Shown here: piece by piece, positions 50,177-59,418 of the stretch
How the letters are laid out: each line of letters starts with the position of its first letter
Position numbering within the stretch: the stretch's first letter is position 1
Assembly (NCBI GenBank): GCA_024998595.1
Contig: JACOEK010000002.1
Span: 248,001-312,000, forward strand
From: Nitrospira sp.
Lineage (GTDB): Bacteria > Nitrospirota > Nitrospiria > Nitrospirales > Nitrospiraceae
Direction of reading: 5' to 3'
DNA: 64,000 nucleotides
The notes under the pieces: model-generated
Database searches by the model: none
Told to the model about the DNA's origin: nothing
The model's input: the letters and a program-made list of their open reading frames with translations, nothing else
Translations under genes and position numbers: made by a program

Positions 50177-51580
50177 CTACTGAATGCCGAACTCGTGCAG
50201 TTTGTTATACAGGCTCGCCCGGCTGATCTTCAGGAGACGAGCGGTTTTCATTCGGTTCCCGGACATCTGTTGCAAGGCCTGAAGAATCCGGGCGCGTTCG
50301 GCTTGTTTGGCCGCATCCCGCCCAATCGAACGTAAATCGGCGGGTTCTGCATGGGATCCCAGTGCAACCAGATCCGCGCAAGTTAACTCCGGATGAGTGG
50401 TGGTGACGACCGCACGCTCGATATAGTGCTGCAGTTCACGCACATTCCCTTGCCAGGGCGCAGCGGTCAAAGCGCACATCGCCTCTTCACTCACCTGACG
50501 AAGCTCTTGTCTGTGTCGTTGGCAGGAATCCGCTATGAACTTCGTCACGAGTAGGTGGATATCCGCTCGCCTCTCTCGCAACGGAGGGAGATGAACCGGT
50601 AACACCGCCAACCGATAGTAAAGATCTTGCCGAAAGGCCTTAACCTTGACGAGGTCCGTCAAATCCTTATTCGTCGCTGAAATGACGCGGACATCGATCT
50701 TAATGGGCTGGACGCCGCCGACCCTTTTGATCTCCCCTTCCTGCAACACTCGCAGCAATTTCGCCTGGAATGTCGGGGATGTGTCGGCAATCTCATCCAG
50801 GAAAATGGTGCCGCCGTCGGCCTCTTCGAACAAACCGGGTTTTGCCCCGGCAGCGCCGGTGAATGCACCTTTGACATGGCCGAAGAGCTCGCTCTCCAGC
50901 AAGGTCTCGGGGAGCGCACCACAATCCACCACGACGAAAGGCTTGTCGCGACGATAGCTGGTTTGGTGAATGGTTCTGGCAACCAGCTCTTTTCCTGTCC
51001 CGCTTTCCCCCTGGATCAAGACCGTCGCCGAACTATCGGCCACCAACCGGATCAGATCAAATAATTGATGCATGACCGAACTTGCACCGACAAGGTCGCC
51101 CAAACGCGACTCGGTCCGTTCCGGACGCGACCGGCCTAATTTGTGCTGAATCGGGGCCTTCTGGAGGGCATGAGGATCCGACGATTTATGGAACAGGACG
51201 AGCACCGATTGAACTTCACCTGATGACGACATGAGAGGAAAGGCCTGGTGCATACCGCAGGCCGTGCCGTCGCCGGAGCTATTACAAGAAACCGTGCGAA
51301 CCTCTCGCGTCTCAAACACCGCCTCGGCCGGGCAGGCCCCGCAGGGGTCCTCCATCTGCACAAAAGCTTGATAACATTTGGCCGGTTTGATGAGTGAGGG
51401 TGATGTCCCGTCCTTAGCCCAGGCGGCATCATTCGCGTAGACCACATTCAGGTCACGATCCATCACCGCGACGCGATCGGTCAGTCCGTCGGCCAATTGC
51501 CTGAGAGCTTCCAATCGAGCGGCGAGAATGGGATCGGCAAAAGGAGAAAGGGATGTCGTTGGTGCGTGAGATCCGGCCAT
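50177..51580 (-). CDS. Sigma-54 enhancer-binding protein with cysteine-bearing PAS-like domain
   Basis: The 467-aa product starts at the ATG at 51580, seven bases after GGAG. The N-terminal PAS-like domain (about 20-135) holds [18 protein letters not shown], a cysteine cluster common in one PAS subgroup that may bind a metal or sense redox state. The AAA+ domain has Walker A GESGTGKE, intact GAFTGA, Walker B IFLDEIAD and Arg finger region. The Fis-type HTH ends [21 protein letters not shown]. It would activate sigma-54 promoters such as that of the adjacent oxidase gene. Confidence 0.94.
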   Translation of the reverse strand: MAGSHAPTTSLSPFADPILAARLEALRQLADGLTDRVAVMDRDLNVVYANDAAWAKDGTSPSLIKPAKCYQAFVQMEDPCGACPAEAVFETREVRTVSCNSSGDGTACGMHQAFPLMSSSGEVQSVLVLFHKSSDPHALQKAPIQHKLGRSRPERTESRLGDLVGASSVMHQLFDLIRLVADSSATVLIQGESGTGKELVARTIHQTSYRRDKPFVVVDCGALPETLLESELFGHVKGAFTGAAGAKPGLFEEADGGTIFLDEIADTSPTFQAKLLRVLQEGEIKRVGGVQPIKIDVRVISATNKDLTDLVKVKAFRQDLYYRLAVLPVHLPPLRERRADIHLLVTKFIADSCQRHRQELRQVSEEAMCALTAAPWQGNVRELQHYIERAVVTTTHPELTCADLVALGSHAEPADLRSIGRDAAKQAERARILQALQQMSGNRMKTARLLKISRASLYNKLHEFGIQ

Positions 51581-51613
51581 CTCATCACTCCTCATATCAG
51601 AAGGAACCAAGCA

Positions 51614-51638
51614 GGACCTTTCTTCACAAGAAGGGTCC
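51614..51638 (-). promoter_or_regulatory. Imperfect hairpin in the leader of the enhancer-binding protein gene
   Basis: GGACCTTTCTT and AAGAAGGGTCC pair over 11 bases with one mismatch around CAC, 34 bases before the start codon. It could be an operator or a leader hairpin. Confidence 0.35.
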
Positions 51639-51721
51639 CATATGTACTACGCCTACGGGGTCGAAGACAACCCTCCCCGGTGGTGGGTAACCAGGCTAAA
51701 GTGCCCGTCCAGTGCGGGCCT

Positions 51722-52126
51722 TCAGTGAATCGCCCGCTCCTCCGGCAGGGAGTCGGAACGGTGGAGAAGCCGTTTGACGGTAGCCTTTAATTCCGACAGC
51801 CGGACCGGCTTATCGAAATAGGCCGTCGCGCCGCTTTTCAGGGCCTCTTCCTTCGTTCGGGAATCCCCAAAGGCCGTCATCACAATAATTGGGCAATCAG
51901 GTACGGAACTTCTCAGCCTATGCACATAGTCGAAGCCTCCGGAGGGCATTTTCAAGTCCGTGACGATCAAGTCCGGTGCGGCCCGCATGACGGCCTCCAA
52001 GCCCTCGACCCCGTTGCTGGCTTCCCGCAACTGATATCCTTCTCCCCACAGCTCGTCGCACAGCAGACTTCGCATATCCTTGTCATCTTCCACCACCAGT
52101 AACACGGCTGGGGTTCTCCCGTTCAC
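51722..52126 (-). CDS. Stand-alone response regulator receiver
   Basis: The 134-aa product starts at a GTG at 52126 with GGAG seven bases upstream. The ATG at 52153 would lie only a few bases after the predicted sigma-54 transcription start, so it is less likely. The receiver has EDD, the phospho-acceptor Asp in LIVTDLKMP near 57, T in VMTAFG and K in YFDKPV. There is no output domain. Its N-terminal part closely resembles the receiver of the NtrC-type protein at 55126-56505. It probably passes phosphate in a relay with the multi-PAS kinase encoded just upstream. Confidence 0.92.
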   Translation of the reverse strand: MNGRTPAVLLVVEDDKDMRSLLCDELWGEGYQLREASNGVEGLEAVMRAAPDLIVTDLKMPSGGFDYVHRLRSSVPDCPIIVMTAFGDSRTKEEALKSGATAYFDKPVRLSELKATVKRLLHRSDSLPEERAIH

Positions 52127-52168
52127 GTCGATGCTCCAGTAGGCGACACTCATGACAAGACAGCCGAC

Positions 52169-52183
52169 GCAAACACTATGCCA
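52169..52183 (-). promoter_or_regulatory. Sigma-54 promoter of the lone receiver gene
   Basis: TGGCATAGTGTTTGC on the minus strand has GG-N10-GC spacing and matches TGGCA and TTGC exactly. Start of transcription would be near 52157, 31 bases before the GTG start. The receiver and enhancer-binding protein genes could form one transcript. Confidence 0.7.
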
Positions 52184-52386
52184 TTCCACAGCCAAGATGG
52201 TGTGAGGTAACACCGTGCGTTCATTGGTGTTTCCGCGGTGCAGGAGTTTCCAAACAGAGGCAAGGCCTCCGCGGCGTTGGCGAGAAAGACCCCACATTCC
52301 CAAGATAGGCTGCCCCGAAGCGCTACAGCGGGGACGGGGCCTGTCTAGTGCATGGCGTTTGGAAGGAATAGGGAAAGGGACAACCT

Positions 52387-55107
52387 CTACAATTTCGGAC
52401 TCGGCTCACTATGAATCGGCAAGGAGATCGTGAACTCCGTGCCTACTCCTGGCTCGCTCTTCACCTGAATCGTCCCACTATGCTCCTCGATGATGCCTCT
52501 GACCACCGTCAAGCCCAAGCCTGTCCCCTTCCCAAACTCCTTGGTGGTGAAGAAGGGATCGAAGATTTTCGCGATAACGTCCTGCGGCATCCCGTGACCC
52601 GTGTCGGCAATCGTGAGCGTCACCATTCCGCGCTCCGGCATAGGCGCCAAGGTCGCACGCAGAATTCCCCCCTCAGGCATGGCATGGATGGCATTCATGA
52701 CCAAGTTGATCAACACCTGGCTCATCTGGTCGGCGTCGGCGTGCACGAACGGGCAGGCGTCGGCAAATGAAGTTTCCACCGTAATATGGCTGTGAGACAG
52801 CCGTTCCTGAAAAATTTCCAGGTTGTCCTCGATGGTCTGACGCAGGTCAATTGCGCGATGTTCGACCGTACGCCGCCGGGCAAATGCCAGCAGCTGATTC
52901 ATGACTCGCGTGATCCGTTCGACCTGGCTGATGATCGTTTGCAGACCCTTTTTAACGGACTCCTCTTTGGTCCGCTCCATCAAATATTCGGCCCGACCCA
53001 GAATGACATTCATCGGCGTGCCGATCTCATGCGCCATGCCGGAGGCCACAGTCCCGAGTTCAGCCACACGCTCCGTCCTGCGAAGCTGCGCTTGCAGCCG
53101 TTTTCGCTCGGTAATATCACTGGTAATCCCATCGATCCGCACAGGATGACCGGCGTCATCTTTGATGATCCGCCCGCGGTCGTGCACCCACCTCACATCA
53201 CCATCGCGCCTCACGATGCGATACTCGACATCCAACTCTCCCGTGGTCTGAAGGTCGAGCATGGCCTGGCCAGCCAGCGCACGATCATCCGCATGCACGA
53301 CCTCCAGCCATAACGACGGTCGGGCCATAAATTCCTCAGCCGGCCGGCCGTAAATCTGCGCCACCGACGGACTCACATAGTGCATGGCGGACAAATCCAA
53401 CGTGGACGACCAGATCACGTCTTCCATCGCCCCCAACAAACTCTGAACCCGCTCCTCGCTTTCCCGCAATCGTCGCTCCCCAACCTTCCGCATCGTCATG
53501 TCGCGCAGCACAATCAAAACGCCCGTCCCGTCCTGGTCCCGGAAGTGAGCCGCCCTGACCGCGACATCCACAACCGCACCATCCAGGCGAATGATCTGCT
53601 CCTCGACTTCCGGCACGCTTCCCCCGCCTTCCAGCAGATGCCGGATACGTTCGGCCACCGGCTCGTGATAATGCGGGGGGATCACGTCATAGATCCATTT
53701 CCCCTGGAGCTCCTCTCCCCGTGCAGCGCCGAACAACCGCAGCCCCTGCTCGTTGGCGAACACGACTCGATTCTCCCGCACGACCAGGATGGCGTCCGGC
53801 AAAACCGCGAGGAGCCGTCGATACCGCTCCTCACTTTGACGCAACCACTGCTCGGTCTTTTTCCATTCGGTGACATCGCGCGTCACCCCTAATACCGCCG
53901 TGATCGTTCCGTCTGCTGCGCGCAGGGGCACCACGTGCGTGTCCAACCATCGAGGGGTTCCTAGGAGGCCCACGATCTGGAATTCCAGCCGGCCCGCCTC
54001 TCCTAGTCCCGCTTTGCGAACCAGATCTCGAAAGACGGATTGCGATTCGACAGCCACCAAGTGGCAGAGGTCCTTACCGACGACGTCCGCATGACTGGCC
54101 GCCTCGATCATGGCCAGTCCCGCGGCATTCATCGTTCGCACCGTTCCGTCCAAGGCCAGCACCTTCACGCACTCGGGCTCGGTTTCGATGATCGCTCGCA
54201 GCAGCGCTTCACGCTCCGCCAATTCCTGTTCCAATCGTTTCCGCACCGTGATGTCGCGAAGAATGACGGTGTAGTAGCGCATCCCCGCCACGCCGATCTG
54301 CGAAATGGCCGCTTCGATCGGGAATTCCTCGCCGGTGGAGCGCATCCCCATGATCACCCCCAGGGCCCCCATTTGGCGCGTGGTGATGCCAGACCGGCCG
54401 AACTCCAGGATGTGCTCTGCATGCGCGCCACGAAACCGCTCGGGGATCAGGCGATCCAACCGCCGTCCCAGCATATCTTGCGCACTCCACTGAAACATGT
54501 CCTCCGCAGCCTGATTGAAGAGGACAACTTTTTGCCCTTCATCGACCGTGATGATGGCATCCATGGCCGACTGCACAATCCCTTCGAATCGCAGTTTGTC
54601 GCGATGGAGTTCCGCTTCAGCCCGGCGCTGTCCGGCCACCGCTCCTTCCACGGCAGCTTCGGCATGGGCGAGGGCCGCCGCGCTTGCCGATTGGGGCGGC
54701 ACGTACTCCGGTGCTGCCGTCGTGACCGCCTGCGCCGGGCGCCCTCCAGGCTCATCATCCTGCCCCGAGCTGTTCCGACGGTCCGCCACCAGCACCGCCA
54801 ATGCGGCCATGAGTCCGATGCCCAGAAGTCGGCTGAGCCATGAGGACAACGGCAGAACTCCCGCGGGCGAGGCGACTGCCCCGATCACCACCAGCAACGC
54901 AACCAGCCCCGTCCCATAAAGGGCGGCGCGCCCTCTGGAGCGCGTCACCATCAGCGCAAGTGGAATCGCATAGAGCAGCCAGACGGCATACTCTGGCGGA
55001 ACCGATAGGTCGAGGAACACTATTCCGAGGGTCAGCAACGCAGGGCCGCCATATTCAAGCAGCCGGGGTTTTTGTGACAGAGGTTGCACGACGATGGCTC
55101 CCCGCAC
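52387..55107 (-). CDS. Multi-PAS membrane histidine kinase
   Basis: The product has up to 906 aa from a GTG at 55107; a GTG at 55089 has a better ribosome site (GGGGAG). The N-terminal region (about 15-110) has four membrane spans. Four PAS/PAC domains follow (about 170-290, 295-410, 420-540, 550-665). The HisKA box is ASGMAHEIGTPMNVILG near 680, and the HATPase has NLVMNAIHAM, DTGHGM and GKGTGLGLTVVRGI. HEIGTPMN kinases usually pair with NtrC-type regulators; one is encoded 18 bases upstream. Signal unknown; PAS domains suggest redox, haem or small-molecule sensing. Confidence 0.93.
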   Translation of the reverse strand: MRGAIVVQPLSQKPRLLEYGGPALLTLGIVFLDLSVPPEYAVWLLYAIPLALMVTRSRGRAALYGTGLVALLVVIGAVASPAGVLPLSSWLSRLLGIGLMAALAVLVADRRNSSGQDDEPGGRPAQAVTTAAPEYVPPQSASAAALAHAEAAVEGAVAGQRRAEAELHRDKLRFEGIVQSAMDAIITVDEGQKVVLFNQAAEDMFQWSAQDMLGRRLDRLIPERFRGAHAEHILEFGRSGITTRQMGALGVIMGMRSTGEEFPIEAAISQIGVAGMRYYTVILRDITVRKRLEQELAEREALLRAIIETEPECVKVLALDGTVRTMNAAGLAMIEAASHADVVGKDLCHLVAVESQSVFRDLVRKAGLGEAGRLEFQIVGLLGTPRWLDTHVVPLRAADGTITAVLGVTRDVTEWKKTEQWLRQSEERYRRLLAVLPDAILVVRENRVVFANEQGLRLFGAARGEELQGKWIYDVIPPHYHEPVAERIRHLLEGGGSVPEVEEQIIRLDGAVVDVAVRAAHFRDQDGTGVLIVLRDMTMRKVGERRLRESEERVQSLLGAMEDVIWSSTLDLSAMHYVSPSVAQIYGRPAEEFMARPSLWLEVVHADDRALAGQAMLDLQTTGELDVEYRIVRRDGDVRWVHDRGRIIKDDAGHPVRIDGITSDITERKRLQAQLRRTERVAELGTVASGMAHEIGTPMNVILGRAEYLMERTKEESVKKGLQTIISQVERITRVMNQLLAFARRRTVEHRAIDLRQTIEDNLEIFQERLSHSHITVETSFADACPFVHADADQMSQVLINLVMNAIHAMPEGGILRATLAPMPERGMVTLTIADTGHGMPQDVIAKIFDPFFTTKEFGKGTGLGLTVVRGIIEEHSGTIQVKSEPGVGTEFTISLPIHSEPSPKL

Positions 55108-55125
55108 GACGGTGAGACGGTGACT

Positions 55126-56505
55126 CTACGCGTCTGAGTGTGGTTTGCCCTCGATTTCGGCGAGCTTGCGGTAGAGGGTCTTCCGATCGATTCCTAGCAC
55201 ATGCGCGGCCTGATATTTATTGCCGCCCGTCTTCTCCAGGATTTTCACGATATATTCCTTTTCCACTTCATGGAGCGGCAAGGTTCGTTCGGCTGCTTCG
55301 TCCAGAATCCGGCGATCTCCGCGAGCTCCCTGGACCTGAATGGGCAGGTCTTCCGCGCCGATGACCTCGCCATGGCTCAACGTGACGGCCCGCTCGATAA
55401 CATTCTCCAGTTCCCGGACATTGCCCGGCCAGGTGTAGTCGGCAAGCATCGCGAGCGCCGGCTCGCTGAGGCCCTTCACCTGCCTGCCGCGGGAGGCGGC
55501 GCATTTCTTCAGGAAGGCATCGACCAGAATCGGAATATCCTCCCGCCGTTCCCGCAAAGGCGGCAAGCGCAACTCGATGACATTGAGCCGGTAGTAAAAA
55601 TCTTCACGGAATCGCTTATTCTTCACTTCATCAACGAGATTTAAGTTGGTCGCGGCAATGATCCGCACATCCACGGGAATGGACTTGGTTGCGCCGACAC
55701 GCCGAATCTCCCGCTCCTGAATGGCACGCAGCAACTTCGCCTGCAACATGAGCGGCAACTCGCTGATCTCATCCAGAAACAGCGTGCCCTTCTGTGCTTC
55801 CTCGAACAATCCGCGTTTATCCATTTTGGCATCCGTGAAGGAGCCCCGCATATGGCCGAAGAGTTCGCTTTCGAGCAACTGCTCCGGAATCGCCGCACAA
55901 TTGACCGGCACAAACGGCGCATCCCGCCGGTCACTGTTGTAATGAATCGCTTTGGCCACCAATTCTTTCCCGGTGCCGCTTTCGCCGGTGATCAGCACAT
56001 TGGTCGGACTATCGGCCACCCGTCGAATTAAATCGAAGACGGCCTGCATCGGCTTGCTCTTGCCCAGAATCTGATGGAAGCTGTATTCCTTGTGCACTTC
56101 CTTGCGCAGACGACTCACTTCGCGCCGGAGGGCGGCTTCACGAACCGCGCGCTCGACCACGCGGACCAACTCTTCGGTCTTCACCGGCTTGGTGAGATAA
56201 TCGCTCGCTCCATGCCGCATCGCATCGACCGCGGTTTCCACCGTGCCGAATGCCGTCATCAAGATCACTCCGATATCGGGATAGCGCTGCTTGATCTCCG
56301 CAAGCAGCTCTGTGCCTTGCATACCCTTCATCCGAAGATCGGTGAGCACGACGGCATAATCTTCCTCGCTCAGTTCCTTGAGCGCTTCATCCCCGCCGCC
56401 CACACCCGTGCATTGATGCCCGCGCCCCTGCAAGACATCGCAGAGGAGACTCCGCATGTCGGCGTCGTCATCCACCACCAATACCGCGCCCCATTCCTCG
56501 GTCAT
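55126..56505 (-). CDS. NtrC-type sigma-54 response regulator with altered GAFTGA loop
   Basis: The 459-aa product starts at the ATG at 56505. The receiver has VVDDDAD, the phospho-acceptor Asp in VVLTDLRM near 57 and K in YLTKPV. The AAA+ domain has GESGTGKE and LFLDEISELP, but the sigma-54 contact loop reads GSFTDA instead of GAFTGA. The C-terminal Fis HTH has GNKYQAAHVLGIDRKTLYRKL, seen in parts. It is encoded with the multi-PAS kinase and diverges from the macA-like gene, whose upstream region carries tandem dyads. Confidence 0.94.
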   Translation of the reverse strand: MTEEWGAVLVVDDDADMRSLLCDVLQGRGHQCTGVGGGDEALKELSEEDYAVVLTDLRMKGMQGTELLAEIKQRYPDIGVILMTAFGTVETAVDAMRHGASDYLTKPVKTEELVRVVERAVREAALRREVSRLRKEVHKEYSFHQILGKSKPMQAVFDLIRRVADSPTNVLITGESGTGKELVAKAIHYNSDRRDAPFVPVNCAAIPEQLLESELFGHMRGSFTDAKMDKRGLFEEAQKGTLFLDEISELPLMLQAKLLRAIQEREIRRVGATKSIPVDVRIIAATNLNLVDEVKNKRFREDFYYRLNVIELRLPPLRERREDIPILVDAFLKKCAASRGRQVKGLSEPALAMLADYTWPGNVRELENVIERAVTLSHGEVIGAEDLPIQVQGARGDRRILDEAAERTLPLHEVEKEYIVKILEKTGGNKYQAAHVLGIDRKTLYRKLAEIEGKPHSDA

Positions 56506-56598
56506 ACTTCGTCCCTCACTCGCGCCTGCCCGCACCCCTGCCTCCCCGGTATCTGAGGGCACAGACTAATCGGCGCGCTCCTATGTGGTCAAGGGGCG

Positions 56599-56634
56599 TC
56601 CTGCCGCAGGATGCTCCTGCCTTCTGTTGCAGAA
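56599..56634. promoter_or_regulatory. Tandem dyads, candidate enhancer sites for the NtrC-type regulator
   Basis: TCCTG-CCG-CAGGA at 56599-56611 and TTCTG-TTG-CAGAA at 56622-56634 share the form TYCTG-N3-CAGRA, with centres 23 bases apart (about two helical turns). They lie about 90-115 bases upstream of a sigma-54 promoter and also in front of the divergent NtrC-type gene. Confidence 0.6.
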
Positions 56635-56716
56635 TGCCCCATCGTCGACGACCTGCGCACGGGTACGAGCAGGTAGCCATTCCGACTATCGTGACATTTT
56701 TCGCCCGGAAAGAAAC

Positions 56717-56730
56717 GGCACTTCTCTTGC
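56717..56730 (+). promoter_or_regulatory. Sigma-54 promoter of the macA-like gene
   Basis: GGCACTTCTCTTGC on the plus strand has GG-N10-GC spacing and matches GGCAC-N5-TTGC exactly. Transcription would start near 56742, 19 bases before the ATG. AGGGAG precedes the start codon. Confidence 0.7.
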
Positions 56731-56760
56731 CTCTCCTCGGAGTGAAACGGAAGGGAGTGC

Positions 56761-58080
56761 ATGGCCTCAGACGATTTGAAACGCGACCCGCCGCAGACTA
56801 CCCATCCCCCATCCGTCGTGATAGCTGCGGTTCCGGCTGTGCAAGGTCAAGGCCATGACCGAGTCCTTACTCCCATCGACGGGAGGGCTCTTTCCCGTCA
56901 TAGGAGACGTGCCCCGATTATCATTGGAACCGTGAGCCTCCTCACCGTCCTGGCCGTCGCCCTCTGGTACTGGTGGTCCAATGACCCGGCCGGCAATCAC
57001 TACAAAACGCTGACCGTCGATCGCGGCCCGATCACTTCACTGGTCACTGCGACGGGAGCCGTCAACCCCGTCATCTCGGTTCAAGTGGGCAGCCAGGTCT
57101 CAGGGAAGATCGCGAAACTGTATACCGACTTCAATTCGGTGGTGCGGGAGGGGCAGGTCCTGGCTTCGATTGATCAGAAACCCTATCAAGCCAAGGTGAG
57201 CCAAGCCAAGGCGGCGCTCAAGAGCGCGCAAGCCGGTCTCGCCAAAGCACGGAACATGCTCGTGCAGAAAACACTGGAACTGAATCGCATGGCCGCGCTG
57301 CGAGATCAGGAGTTCGTCGCGCAATCAGAGCTGGATCTGGCCCGGACCAACTCACGTGACGCCGAGGCGCAAGTGGAACTCTCTCAGGCGCAGGTCGACC
57401 AGGCGATGGCGACGCTGGCTTCCGCCGAATTGGACCTGGGCTACACCACCATTTTTTCTCCGGTCAACGGCACGGTGGTCTCTCGTAACGTGGAGGAGGG
57501 ACAGACCGTCGTCGCCAGCTTTCAAACCCCGACTTTGTTCGTGATCGCGCAGGACCTCACCCGCATGCAGGTCATTGCCAACGTCAGCGAATCCGATATC
57601 GGCGGCGTCACGGAAGGCAAATCCGCGGACTTCCGGGTGGATGCCTATCCGCGAGAATCGTTTCATGGCATCGTCACACAGGTCAGAAATGCGCCCGTCA
57701 GCATCCAGAATGTCGTGACCTACGATGTGATCATTGCGGTCGAAAATCCCGACCTCAAATTGAAGCCCGGCATGACGGCCAACATCACCATCGTGACGGC
57801 TCGCAACGAGGATGCGCTGCGCGCGCCTAACGCGGCGCTGCGATTCCGCATGCCAGGTGTGGCAGTGGACCGCAAAACTCCTCAACTATGGGTACTGGAC
57901 GCGGCAGGTCTCGTGCGGTCGGCCCCGGTCACTCTCGGCATTGCGGATTCCCTGTATACGGACATCACGTCCGGCGACATCCACGAAGGCGATGCCGCCA
58001 TTGTGGGCATCGTGACTGCCGAAGACAGCGCCCGGGAGAAACTCCCCCCGGGCTTTGAAATCGGCCCGAAGATACGGTGA
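56761..58080 (+). CDS. MacA-like periplasmic adaptor
   Basis: The 439-aa product has a cytoplasmic N-terminal extension of about 50 residues, one membrane span (about 57-77), then the HlyD/MacA order: lipoyl half ISVQVGSQVSGKIAKL, a long coiled-coil hairpin (about 125-215), lipoyl half TIFSPVNGTVVSRNVEEGQ, beta-barrel and membrane-proximal domains. The resemblance to MacA is close (NMLVQKTLELNRMAALRDQ region). It works with an FtsX-type permease, encoded 10 bases downstream. The extension is unusual for MacA. Confidence 0.9.
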   Translation: MASDDLKRDPPQTTHPPSVVIAAVPAVQGQGHDRVLTPIDGRALSRHRRRAPIIIGTVSLLTVLAVALWYWWSNDPAGNHYKTLTVDRGPITSLVTATGAVNPVISVQVGSQVSGKIAKLYTDFNSVVREGQVLASIDQKPYQAKVSQAKAALKSAQAGLAKARNMLVQKTLELNRMAALRDQEFVAQSELDLARTNSRDAEAQVELSQAQVDQAMATLASAELDLGYTTIFSPVNGTVVSRNVEEGQTVVASFQTPTLFVIAQDLTRMQVIANVSESDIGGVTEGKSADFRVDAYPRESFHGIVTQVRNAPVSIQNVVTYDVIIAVENPDLKLKPGMTANITIVTARNEDALRAPNAALRFRMPGVAVDRKTPQLWVLDAAGLVRSAPVTLGIADSLYTDITSGDIHEGDAAIVGIVTAEDSAREKLPPGFEIGPKIR

Positions 58081-58090
58081 CGGACGTGGC

Positions 58091-59323
58091 ATGAGCTTTC
58101 TCTGGCTGACGATCCAATCCGCCCTCCGCGTGCTCCGGCGCAATCCCTTGCGCGCAGGGCTGACCATGCTGGGGATCGTCATCGGAGTCGGCGCCGTGGT
58201 CGGCATGGTCAGTCTCGGCCAGGGCGCCACAGCGTCCGTGCAACGCGAGATTGCCAGCCTCGGCACCAATGTCCTGATCATCATTCCGGGCGCCACCACG
58301 ACGGGCGGCGTGCGCGGGGGGCTCGGCTCGGTCTCGACCCTCACCGTGGACGATGCACGCGACATCGAAAAACGCATCGGCGACATCGGCCTCGTCACCT
58401 ATGCCTCACGTTCGGTTCTGCAAGTCATTCATGAACACAAGAATTGGAATACGATCGCCATCGGCACGACCACGGCATTTACCGATCTTCGCAACTGGCC
58501 CATTGCAGCAGGCGATTTTTTCACTCAGGCGGATGAGGATGCCGCCGCCAAGGTCGCCGTGGTAGGCAAGACCGTCGCGGACAATTTGTTCGAGCGTGGT
58601 GAAGAGATCATTGGCGCGCAGATCCGGATCAAGAATATTCCGCTACGCGTCATCGGCGTCCTCTCATCGAAGGGACAATCCTTGTCAGGGCAGGATCAGG
58701 ACGACATCGTCATCCTTCCCTTTACGACTGCCGAACGAAAGGTTCTGGGCACGAAGTTTCTGGGGACGGTCGGCATTATCATGGTCTCCACGCAACATCG
58801 ATATAGCGTTCCTGCCGCCGTGGAAGAAATCAAGGAACTGCTGCGCGCGAGACACCGCATCCACCCCGCGGAGGAAAACGATTTCACCATCCGCACGATG
58901 GAAGACGTGGCCAAAACCGTTGCCGGAGCCAGCCACACCATGATGATGATGCTCCTGAGCATTGCCTCCATTTCGCTGGTCGTCGGCGGGATCGGGATCA
59001 TGAACATTCTGCTGGTCTCAGTGACCGAACGCACCAGGGAAATCGGCATTCGCATGGCAGTCGGAGCCAAACGCGCCCACATTCTGCTGCAGTTTTTGGT
59101 CGAAGCGATCATCCTGACCGCGATGGGTGGAATGGCCGGTATCGTGTTCGGCATCGTCGGCGCGCAGCTACTGACGCGCCTCATCGGCTGGCCCACGATC
59201 ATCTCGTCGCAAGCCATCGCCGTCGCCTTTTTCTTCTCGCTGGTAGTGGGGATCTTCTTCGGACTCTATCCGGCTAACAAAGCCTCGCGGATGAATCCGA
59301 TCGAAGCGCTGCATTATGAGTAA
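58091..59323 (+). CDS. MacB-type permease (MacB_PCD + FtsX), no ATPase domain
   Basis: The 410-aa protein starts at the ATG at 58091. Helix 1 (about 17-40, LRAGLTMLGIVIGVGAVVG) is followed by a MacB periplasmic domain of about 230 residues, then three helices with MNILLVSVTERTREIGIRMA and the ending ASRMNPIEALHYE, all classical for MacB permeases. The fused N-terminal ATPase of MacB is missing and no ABC ATPase gene lies next to it. It forms a two-gene operon with the adaptor. Confidence 0.92.
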   Translation: MSFLWLTIQSALRVLRRNPLRAGLTMLGIVIGVGAVVGMVSLGQGATASVQREIASLGTNVLIIIPGATTTGGVRGGLGSVSTLTVDDARDIEKRIGDIGLVTYASRSVLQVIHEHKNWNTIAIGTTTAFTDLRNWPIAAGDFFTQADEDAAAKVAVVGKTVADNLFERGEEIIGAQIRIKNIPLRVIGVLSSKGQSLSGQDQDDIVILPFTTAERKVLGTKFLGTVGIIMVSTQHRYSVPAAVEEIKELLRARHRIHPAEENDFTIRTMEDVAKTVAGASHTMMMMLLSIASISLVVGGIGIMNILLVSVTERTREIGIRMAVGAKRAHILLQFLVEAIILTAMGGMAGIVFGIVGAQLLTRLIGWPTIISSQAIAVAFFFSLVVGIFFGLYPANKASRMNPIEALHYE

Positions 59324-59418
59324 GCGAACGGCATTGCTAAGGGCGCATGGTCACTAGCGAATGCCTTAGGCGTGGATGGTTGGAACTGGCCAGAATGTTT
59401 AACACACCGGAGACGCTT

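Noticed and set aside
51702-51718. GCCCG-N7-CGGGC hairpin after the lone receiver gene as a terminator
   Set aside because: The stem is only 5 bp with a weak ACTTT after it, and the following gene is likely co-transcribed from the same sigma-54 promoter.
59324-59418. Overlapping inverted repeats (GGCATT/AATGCC, CTAAGG/CCTTAG) between macB-like and lipA genes as a bidirectional terminator
   Set aside because: The arms are short, cross each other and have long loops; no U-tract is present.
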